Assembly (NCBI GenBank): GCA_026770585.1
Contig: MU646763.1
Location: forward strand, 230,266 to 242,073
Direction: 5' to 3'
DNA length: 11,808 nucleotides
Source of the DNA: Baffinella frigidus
Lineage: Eukaryota; Cryptophyceae; Cryptomonadales; Baffinellaceae
Under the pieces are notes generated by a model, which ran no database searches, was not told the origin of the DNA, and saw only the letters and a list, made by a program, of their open reading frames with translations. This document shows, piece by piece, positions 1 through 8,600 of this stretch. Numbering within the stretch: position 1 is the stretch's first letter; the number at the start of each line of letters is the position of its first letter. Position numbers and translations under genes: made by a program.

Positions 1-1443
1 GGGGGTTTGGGGTTTCGGGTTTCGGATCTTGGTGTTCGGGTTTGGGGTTTAGGGGTTTGGGTTTTTGGTTTAGGGTTTAGGGTTTATGGTTTAGGGTTTA
101 GGGTTTAGGATTGAGAATTTAGGGTTTGGGATCGGGGGTTTCGGGTTTCGGGTTTCGGGTTTCGGGTTTTGTTGTTCGGTTGTATGGTTAAGGGATTTGG
201 GTTTATGGTTTAGGGTTTAGGGTTTAGGGTTTGGGGCACAGGGTTGAGGGTTTAGAATGTGGGGTGTAGAGTGTAGGGTGTAGGGTGTAGGGTTTAGGAT
301 TTGGGGTTTAGGGTTCAGGGTTGAAGGTTTAGGGTTTAGGGTTTAGGGTTTAGGGTTTGGGACTTAGGGCTTAGGATTTAGGGTTGATGGTTTAGGGTTC
401 AGGGTTTGAGGGTTGAAGGTTCAGGATTTGGGGTTAAGGATTTGGAGCTTTGAGTTTGGGGTCAGGGGTTAGGGGTTAGGTTTTAGGTTTTAGGGTGTAG
501 GGCTTGGGGTTTGGTGTTTAGGGTTTAGGGTTTAGGGTTTGAGGTTTGGGGTTTGGGGTCTAGGGGTTAGGGTTTAGGGTTTAGTGTTTCTGGTTTAGGG
601 TCAAGGATTTAGGGTTTAGGGTTTAGGGTTTAGGGTTGAGGTTTCAGGGTTCAGAGTTTGGGGTTTAGGGTTTAGGGTTTAGGGTTTATAGGGTTTAGGG
701 CGTACGGTTTAGGGTTTAGGGTGTAGGGTTTAGGGGTTTTGGGTTTAGGGTTTTGGTTGTAGGGTGAAGGGTTTATGGTGTATGGTGTAGGGTGTAGGGT
801 TCAGGATTTAGGGTGTACAGTTTAGGTTTTTGGGTGTAGGGTGTAGGGTGCATGGTTTAGGGTTTAGGTTGTAGGGTTTAAGTTTTTTTGGTTTAGGGAT
901 TGGGGTTTGGGGTGTAGGGTTTATGGTGTAGGGTTTATGGTGTAGGGTTTGGGGTTAAGGGTGTAGGGTTTGGGTTTTTGGTTTTTGGTTTTAGGGTGTA
1001 GGGTGTGGGGTGTAGGGTGTAGGGTGTTAGGTGTAGGGTGTAGGGTGTAGGGTGTAGGGTGTAAGGTTTAGGGTTTAGGGTTTAGGTTTCAGGGTTTTGG
1101 GTCTTGGGTTTAGGGTTTGGGATCCGGGTTTTGGGTTTCTGGTTTCTGGTTTCTTGTTTTGGGTTCAGGGTTTAGGGTTTAGGGTTTGGGGTTTAGGGTT
1201 TAGGGTTTAGGGTTTAGGGTTTAGGGTTTATGGTGTATGGTTTAGGGTTTAGGTTTCAGGATTTAGGGTTTAGTGTTGAGGGTTTAGGGTTTAGGGTTCA
1301 GGGTTCAGGGTTCAGGGTGTAGGGTTAGGATTCAGGATTTAGGGTGTGGGGTTCAGGGGTTTGGGTTTAGGGTCTAGAGTTTAGGGTGGAGGGTTTCAGG
1401 TTTAGGGTCTAGGGTTTAGGTTTCAGGGGCCAGGGTTTAGTGT
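1..1443. repeat. Degenerate telomere-like array, G-rich on plus strand
   Basis: About 1.4 kb of degenerate heptamer repeat, mostly TTTAGGG on the plus strand, mixed with variants. TTTCGGG clusters near 135-168, and TGTAGGG clusters near 255-290 and again across about 730-1070. TTCAGGG and TTTGGGG are scattered throughout. The unit length is kept but many units carry substitutions or slips, unlike a maintained telomere tip. The G-rich strand reads toward the genes, which is the wrong orientation for a left chromosome end. No coding potential is visible. For the minus-strand gene at 1579-1920 this DNA lies downstream, with CCCTAAA on the sense strand, so it may be an intron of that gene or a breakpoint within it. 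Confidence 0.95.
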
Positions 1444-1577
1444 GCAAGGCTGAGCGTGTCCGCTTCAACCTCAACGGGTGTCTGCGGCGGTAAGTTTCTG
1501 CACGCAACGACAGCTGCGGTCAAGGGCGGGGCATGCGCTGACATCCGACAGTACAGAGTCTAGGTGCGGGGCTCTGA
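1444..1577 (-). other. Probable start of intron 1 of the TBC1D31-like gene
   Basis: These 134 bases separate the likely exon end from the telomere-like array. Read on the minus strand they begin with GTCAGA and keep an open frame to 1471, but the translation has no WD40 character. A possible acceptor-like GCGTGCAG occurs on the minus strand near 1500, yet what follows does not match the expected next WD40 segment. I treat the stretch as intron, possibly continuous with the array. A gene truncated here is the alternative. Confidence 0.4.
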
Positions 1578-1578
1578 C

Positions 1579-1920
1579 CCGCAGCGAGTGGTCCGAGAGC
1601 GCCAGGACGAGCTCACTTTCCGTCCCGGGCTTGAAGCACATGGCGCTGACCTCCTTCCCCGCCCAGTGCACCAGGTTGAAGCGGTTCGCGCGGAGGTGGA
1701 AGATGAAGACAGCTCCCCGAACGTCGACCGCTGCGAAGCGGTCGCCAGAGGGCGCAAACGCGATGTGGCAGAACCGCTCGGATCGGATCGAGTCAAGGTC
1801 CCCCTCGTCCGAGATGTGCCGCGCCACCACGATGGTGCCATCTGCCGCGGGCTGCGGTGCCTTGATCCAGAGCCGGCCGCTGCCCGCGCACATATCCACG
1901 TGGAGGAGCGTGACGGTCAT
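1579..1920 (-). CDS. TBC1D31: TBC1D31 (WDR67)-like WD40 protein, first coding exon only (partial)
   Basis: The minus-strand ORF starts with ATG at 1920 and gives MTVTLLHVDMCAGSGRLW, followed by a WD40-like stretch. In recalled vertebrate TBC1D31 the N-terminus has the same blocks in the same order: G-[KR]-[IL]-W; DG-IV; an AF-x3-GD segment; a G-x-[IV]-[FY]-[IV]-F motif; NRFNLV (exact here); and LVAL-[AS]-D-[HY]-S. TBC1D31 is a centriolar-satellite protein with N-terminal WD40 repeats and a central Rab-GAP-like TBC domain. Only about 114 residues, roughly the first two WD40 blades, are present. After SDHSLR the similarity stops, and a plausible donor (CGG|GTCAGA, GT at 1578-1577) ends the exon there. 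The ORF stays open to 1471, but that tail looks like translated intron. Further coding sequence is not found before the array at 1443. Another WD40 protein is possible but NRFNLV in context favours TBC1D31. Confidence 0.72.
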
Positions 1921-2574
1921 CGTCCCTCCTTCCAGCGATGGCAAGCCGGCCGAATCTGGAGGGGACGGTCGGCGGCGTCAGCGATTTCGGCTGTCGTGGT
2001 CCTGGAAAGGACGACATGCAGGGTCTCTATGTGATATATTAAAGTGCTTTACCGGCCTCTGTGATAGATCAAGGTGCTTTCTCGGAAGATCATTCCAGCG
2101 GCAGGGGCAGATTCGGTATTCGCTCTGAGATGGGGCCGGATGAGAGGCAGACAGGTTTAGGGATGGTCTCTGCGCTCCAGCATCACTATAGATGTCCCAT
2201 CTAGGTCACGTCGCACCCAAACCGCTTCCTCTGTGCAGCACGTTATCTCGGCTCTAGAAGCTGTATCGACTGACTCTGGGCCGCTCCGGGGGAGAGCGGA
2301 GATTCTCGATGCTTGCCCACTTTCCCCATCATCTAGCCTGGCAGTCACTCGCAGCACCAAGATCCGGCTTCGCCGTGAGCAAGCCAGGACTACCCTGCGG
2401 CTGCAAGCACGACCTGTTGCTCCGTCGTTCTTCGTCCCAGCAAGAGTCCAACGCTCTCCCCCGCCGCTGCCCCTCTGAATTCAAAAATCTCAGAGTCGAT
2501 TCGAGTCGGAGGTCCCCGCCGCAGACGTTTGAGCCATTCAATTTTTTGACCCGCCAACAGGAAGAAATCCAACC
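1921..2574. promoter_or_regulatory. Divergent intergenic promoter region
   Basis: This 654 bp lies between the outward-facing start codons of the TBC1D31-like gene (minus, 1920) and the CABIN1-like gene (plus, 2575), so it should hold both promoters and 5' UTRs. It is less GC-extreme than the exons. It contains an AT-rich stretch near 2033-2044 (ATATATTAAA), about 115 bp upstream of the minus-strand ATG, that could act as a TATA-like element. A near-exact 30 bp tandem duplication lies in 2031-2085. ORFs crossing the region look like chance and none resembles a known protein. The exact promoter elements are inference. Confidence 0.6.
2031..2085. repeat. 30-bp tandem duplication in the divergent promoter
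   Basis: Two head-to-tail copies start at 2031 and 2061. They share GTGATA, then AT and AA, then GTGCTTT and CGG, with about 20 of the first 25 positions identical. The spacing is exactly 30 bp. Its place between two divergent genes makes a paired regulatory site possible, but no known factor site is recognised. Confidence 0.6.
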
Positions 2575-2664
2575 ATGGTGCGGTTCAAGGGCGCCGCGAA
2601 GCGAGCCCTTGTGCAGCAGGCCAGCGTAGAAGATGGCGATGGCGGCGAGACGCTCGAGCTCCAG
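2575..2664 (+). CDS. CABIN1: CABIN1-like gene, coding exon 1
   Basis: The ATG at 2575 sits in AACCATGG, a strong eukaryotic start context. The exon encodes 30 residues starting MVRFKGAAKRAL and ending GETLELQ, then meets a donor CAG|GTCCGA. Its length is exactly 30 codons, so it ends in phase 0. The next exon also begins in phase 0, with EARVKQIY, the usual start of the CABIN1 TPR region just after a short variable N-terminus. The ORF continues unspliced to 2871, but that tail is unrelated to the family. Confidence 0.78.
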
Positions 2665-5600
2665 GTCCGATATGCCCCCCCGCCCCTTCACTTATGCCGT
2701 CGTGAATTAATTCTTTTGTTCGCGGCTCCCGCCAAGCCCGAGACCCTGGCAGCGGGGCCTCTGCCGCGGCCCGCCTCGGGTTGCTGCTGCTGCCGCGGAT
2801 CTCAACTTACCTGTGTGGCGTGTTGCAGGAAGCGCGTGTCAAACAAATCTACACGGAGGGGCTGCGCTTGAACACCGAGGGGAAGGTGTCCGAGGCGGTG
2901 CAGGCGCTGCTTCGCGCGCTCGACGACCCCGCCTTCTCGCGCGACGTCGTCGGCAACCCCCGCTTCGCCACGCTTCGGCGCGTTCAGTACCTCTGCATCA
3001 AGAACCTTGCCGATTTCATGGAGAAGCTGGACGACAAAGCGATGGCTGTGGAGTGGCTGGCCCAGGCCGTGGACCTCGACGGCCGCGACGTGGTGGTCTG
3101 GCACAAGCTCGGGAGCCTCGCGATGCAGCTCGACCGCCTCAACGTTGCGCGCACCGCCTTTCAGCAGGGGCTGGCGCTGCGCCCTGACCACCTCCTCTGC
3201 CTCTCGAAGCTCTGCGAGGTGACGTACGCCGTGGGCGACCTCCAGGCCTGCGCAGCCGCCTCGAAGCGCCTCCTCGCGATCCAGCCCGACCACGCCCGGG
3301 CGATGGCGCTGCAGGGCCTGTCGATGCTGCAGACGCCGGCGACGCGTGCGGAGGGCGAGGACTTGCTGGCTGACGCGCGGCACATGAGCCGCGGGTGGGA
3401 CGACGAAGAGGTGGCGCGCCTGAAAGAGGCGCGTGAAAAGCGTCCGCGCAGCGAGGCACCCGCGCCGCCCCTGGTTGAGCCGCTCGCCATTGAGCAGCTG
3501 ACGTGGCGGTGTCTCGTCGACTCGGTGGTGCAGGCTGCCACCACCCACGGAGCCAAGGGCCCGTGCGGCTTCAGCACGCTCCTCACCCTCTCGTTCCCAG
3601 ACGCGAGTGCCATGGAGGTGGAGGAGCTCTCTCCGGAGACGGACGCGCTGGTAGAGGCGACGGGCGAGGCGCGATTCCGGATCGAGCTGGCGCTGTGCAA
3701 CAAGTGCGGGGGGGACGACGAGGAGCAGGACGACGTTCTGCTGTGCGCCAACTACGAGAAGTGCGGGAGCTGCGTGCATCTCACGTGCATGCACCCCCCG
3801 AAGAAGGAGGCGCCCAAGGACGACTGGGTCTGCCCCAAGTGCTGCCCCCCCAAGGCGGATGATGGTGACGAGGCGACGCAGCCGCTCGACGGAATGGAGG
3901 AGGAGCAGGACGGTGCGAGCAGAGACAGCATGGTGGGCAGCAAGCGCGCGCTGGTGGGGGGTGCAGCAGACGCGGGGGCACGCAAGCGCCCGAGCGCCCG
4001 GCGCCCGTCTGAAAGCCGCGCCGAGCCCGACACCTCGCGGCGCTCCACGCGCCTCTCTGTGGTGCCCGCGGCGCTGGACGAGGGCAGGAGCACCGCGCAT
4101 GACCACCTCGCGCGCCTGCTCAAGCTGGTGGCGCCCGCGGGGGGGGAGGAGGGTACCGACCAGGCTGCGCGCGAGGACGCTGATCAGGTGGCTCAGGGGG
4201 ATCCGGCTGGGGGGGGCGCTGAGGAGGAGGAGAAGGATACCATCTCGCGGTACGCTATGCTGGCGTTGGTGCAGGACGGGACCGTGGCGGAGGGCGAGGA
4301 GGTGGCGGCCCTGCTGGGCGGGTGCCCGTCGCCCGTGGGGCTGCTCGACCTCGTGCACCGCGTGATGCACGCCATGGCGACGGTGGCCACCCAACAACGC
4401 ATCCGCGGCAAGGTGGTCGACTCCTTGCTCGAGCTGGACCTGATCGCGCACGGGCACCTGACCTACTCGGCAGAGGCGGCGCTGTGCCTCGCGGAGCTGC
4501 ACGACGACGTCAGGGCCCAGTTGCTCGCTGTCAAGGCGGCCCGCGAGGAGGAGGAGCGCGCCGATGGCAAGGAGGCGCTCGGCGAGGAGGCGGGTGCGCT
4601 GGTGCCTGCGGGCGAGGGGGCGGGGGCGGGTGCGGCGGGCGGGGGAGGGGACAAGGCGCCGGAGAATGTGGGCGAGGCTGTCATGAGTGGCGAGGCGGGG
4701 GCGCAGGAGGCGGCTGCGGAGGAGGGGGTGCGGTTGGAGCGGCACCGCGTGCAGCTGGCGGCGCACATGCGCGTGCTCTGGAGCGAGCGGCTGGGGTCCG
4801 CCGAGGCGCGGGCGCGCTACTTCTGGCTGCTGGCACGCGACTCCGTGGCGCACTCGCGGCCGCTGGTCGCGCGTGACTGCTTCGCTGAGTGCCTCGCCGC
4901 CACGGAGGAGGTGCTCCCGGCGCACCGCGTGCTCCGCCCCAGCTGCACCCACGCCAACTTCCTCACGCCCAAGTCCATCGCCTCGTGCCGCCAGGGGCCC
5001 CTCGCGCAGCTGGAGTCGGAGGCGCTGGACGCGCAGCTGGGGACGCTCACGGCGCGGCTCCGGGGGGGCGAAGCGGCGGGGCGCGCCGAGTGTGCCGCGC
5101 AGGTTGTCAAGCTCCTGGCGCACGACGTGGTGCCTGAGGCCGCGCAGAGCGGGTGGGAGGTGCGCACGCTGACGCCCCCGCTGGCGCGCGCGCGCGAGCG
5201 GTGGAGCAAGGCCGAGAACACGCGCGACGAGCGCGAGAAGCGCATCGAGCGGCTGCTCCTCCTCTTGGAAGCCTCGGCGCTCCAGGAGGAGGCCGACCGG
5301 GACGTGCGGCTGGACCTCTACTCGCTCAACGTTCTGCTCGCAGAGCTCATCGGCCTCGACAGCTGCCACGACAGTAAGGCCAAGGACTCCCGCGGCAAGG
5401 ACCTCGGCTGGTACGCCCGCGCTCCCTAATCCCTAATCCCACACTGTCGCGCTCTGCTTCACAGCTTACAGCGCAGGCGTAGAGTGCCGCGAGAGTGGGG
5501 CGCACGCTGAGGCGCACCGGACGCGCGGCAGGGTCTGCCATCGCGATGCGTTACGCGCCCCTCACCTAGGTAGCCCAAGGCCGCCGTCTACGCAGGAGGG

Positions 5601-8600
5601 GGCTACTTGCTGCCGTAGAGGTCTTGCTTGCTGGCGGCGGCGTAGCCTTCTCCGCGCACTGAAACAGTTGCTGCTGCCACCCGCCCCCGCCCCCTGCGCG
5701 GCGGGGCCCGGCGGGCAGAGGCGAGCCTCGTCTCTCAGGGGAAGGATGCTGCCGGGGGTGCTTCTCATGAGGAGGCCCTCAACCCTCGACCCTAAAACCT
5801 TAACCCTCAACACTAAATCCTAAACCCTGAACCCCAATCCCGCAGGTTTCGGGGGCTGGACAAGGTGGGAGTGGCGCGGGGCACGGACGTGCTGGGCGCG
5901 GTGATGTCCTGGCAGAAGTCCAACGTCTTCCTCGCCGCGCGGGCGCGGGCATCTCCCGACGGCGACGAGGAGGACGCTGGGCTAGCCGCGACGCTCGCGG
6001 CGCAAGGCCAGCACCTTGAGCTCCAGCTTGCGCGTCTGGTTGTCCGCCTCGGGTGCACCAAGGCCGGGACGGGCGACTCCGGGAGTTTGTTCGGGAGCAT
6101 GGCGGTGCTGCTGTATTCCCTGCAGCCGATCCTGCACCCGGACCAGCCGTTCTTCCCGAAGCGCGCGGAGATCTTGAGCATTGTGATGGAGGAGCTGCTG
6201 CGGCGCAACGAGAGCGACGACGCGGGGTTCTTCCGCTTCTACATGAGCATCCTCGTGGAGGAGCGGCGCGGCGCGCGGCGTGACAAGGCCGTGGCCGAGG
6301 CCAAGGAGAAGGCCGAGGCCGAGGCTGTCGAAGCCAAGGAGAAGGAGGCCGAGGAGGAGGGTGAGGAGGAGGAGGCGGGCGAGAGCGAGGAGGACCTCGG
6401 GGAAGAGTCAGAGTCGGAGGAGGAGGAGGAGGGCGACGAGGAGGAGCGGCTCGGCCGCGAGCTTGCCAAGTGCTACTACATCACCCTCGGCCTCAAGTTC
6501 CGCAAGTACCGGGAGTGCACGCGGTGGGTGGACAAGCTGCTCGCGCTCGACGACTCGGGGAGGAAGGTCTCCAGCGCGGGCGCGCGCCGCCTGCCCCTCG
6601 ACACGGAGCTCTCCCTCGGGCTCTGGGACTTCTGCCAGGACATGGTGGCCACGTTCCACACCAAGGCGCGCGCGTCGGTGCGCGGGGACCTCAAGGAGGC
6701 TCTGGAGCAGATCTGGCAGCAGGTGTACCCCGAGGCGCCTCCCGACGTGGCTTCGGCCAAGGCGCTGGTCACGGACCACCTCGCGTCTGGCTTCGACCTC
6801 TTCCGCCGCATCCGCACAGCCCAGGACATCCCCCCTGACTGGGAGCACCAGTTCCTCGACGTTCGCTTCTCGCAGCTCATCGCGCCTGCCAAGGCGTCCA
6901 ACCAATCCTCAGCTCGGCGCGCGCTCTTGCCCACCGACTCGCAGGAGTGCATCATTGTCGACTCGCCGTCGGGGGGCGAGGCGGGAGGGATGGCAGGCGA
7001 CAGCCAGAGCAGTGACGTCATGATCATCGAGGACGACCCCTCTGTGGAAGCAGCGGCGCCGACTGTCGCTCCAGGAGCGTCAGCAACGTCCGCAGCTCCG
7101 GAGGGATCTGGTGGTGGCGCGAGTGGCGACCAGGACATGGAGGGGGGAGCGGCGCACGCGGGGGGGGGCAAAGAGGAAGGAGATGGCGGCGATGCTCGCG
7201 CGAGCGGAGCCAAGGACGAGGCGCCTGCGGCGTCCGTTGGTGGGGCGGACGCGGTGGTTGTGAAGCTCGAGCGGGGAGAGGAGGCCGTGGGTGAGGAGGG
7301 TGGTGCGGCGCAGAGGGACGCCCCCCCCTCCAAGGAGAGCGAGGTGGCGGAGAGGGAACGCGCGATGCTGAGGAGCTTTTACTGGGTGCTGGCCCAGTGC
7401 AGCCTCGGCGGGGACGAGAAGCGCGCCATCGAGCTGTATCTGGCAGACCTCTCCATGACGCCGTCGCGCGTGGAGTCGTGGCTGGGCCTGGCGCAGGCCT
7501 ACGAGCGCCGCCTCCTGCACAACTCCGACTTGCCAAACCCGTCTGGCATCCGGTCCCCTGCCCCCCCACCCGTCTGCCCCCCCTCGCCCCTGCTGCCCCC
7601 CCCGCCCCTGCTCGCGCGCACCAAGCAGCTCCAGCACCAACCACCTCAACATTTCTGCCCCCCCCGCGCACGTCGAAGTGTGTCTGTCCCGTGCCCGCGA
7701 AAGGGAATGAGTTGGGTGCGGTGTGCCGCGTGGTGCTTTCTTGCTCTGGGATCTGACAGGAGCGTGGCGCGTGCCCTCTCACGGGAGAGTGTCGATTTCT
7801 GACGGGATACAATTCGACCTGGCAGGATGTTCTGCTCGCTGGAGCACTCAGCAGAGGCGCAGAAGCTGCTTTGCCACGCGATGCGCTCCTTCCTCGCCGC
7901 CCTCGACCTCGCCCCAACCAACACCCCCGCGCGGGTCGGGCTGGCGACGATGCTCATCCTCGCGGCGCAGGCCTCGAAGACGCGCCCGGCGATGCGTTTC
8001 GGAATCTGCTCGCGCGCGCACCGCCTCCTCAGCGAGGTCCAGGATCGCGCGCCCTCTTCCCCCCGGGGGGATGTGCCCGCGATTGATTGGAAGGTGGCGT
8101 TCCTGATGGGCAAGCTCTCGCACAAGGTGGGCAACCTCCCGCGCGCGCTCTCGGAATTGTCTGCCGCGATGCTCGCGAATCGCGAGGCGGAGAACCTGGG
8201 GATCGAGCCCTTCTACAAGCTGCACGCGCTCCGGGCGAAGCACGTGCTCGACGCGAGCGACGAGGAGCTCGCGGCCATGGCCGAGTTCTCGGTGGCCGCG
8301 TGCCTCGCCCTCGCGCGCGACGCGGCCGCGAAGGAGGCGGAGCACCCAGGCGGCGCGGGCAAGCGCGCGGCGCCGGTGACGGCTGACATGAGCGACGCGC
8401 TGGTGGCGAGCGCCGAGGAGGAGCAGCGCGAGTTCGAGGCGGGGGTCGGGGGGCTGGGGCTGGACCTGAACCTGGCGGGGGCGGGGCTGCGCGAGGCAGA
8501 GCTGCGCGACGCGATGACCGCGCTGCGGCTGGTGCTCCTCCACACCTCCGCGCTCAAGAACAAGTGGCAGCACTCCAGGAGCCGCTACCAGCTCGCCCGC

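Noticed and set aside
1-1443. Authentic chromosome-end telomere
   Set aside because: The repeat is heavily degenerate, and the G-rich strand points into the window rather than off the end; the right array has the same inward orientation.
1478-2128. Plus-strand ORF of 216 codons opposite the TBC1D31-like exon
   Set aside because: Its translation has no recognisable domain, while the minus strand carries the ordered WD40 and NRFNLV motifs.
2802-5369. Long minus-strand open frame of 855 codons antisense to exon 2
   Set aside because: It is Arg/Leu/His/Pro-rich and mirrors the GC-ended codons of the real gene, which remove stops from the antisense frame. The plus strand carries TPR and PHD signatures.
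5374-5379. Donor GTAAGG for intron 2
   Set aside because: It looks better than GTACGC at 5411 but leaves one base of the codon, which does not fit the exon starting at 5846.
5562-5813. Small minus-strand ORF within intron 2
   Set aside because: It is short, low in complexity, lies in the intron and runs into telomere-like repeat; nothing supports expression.
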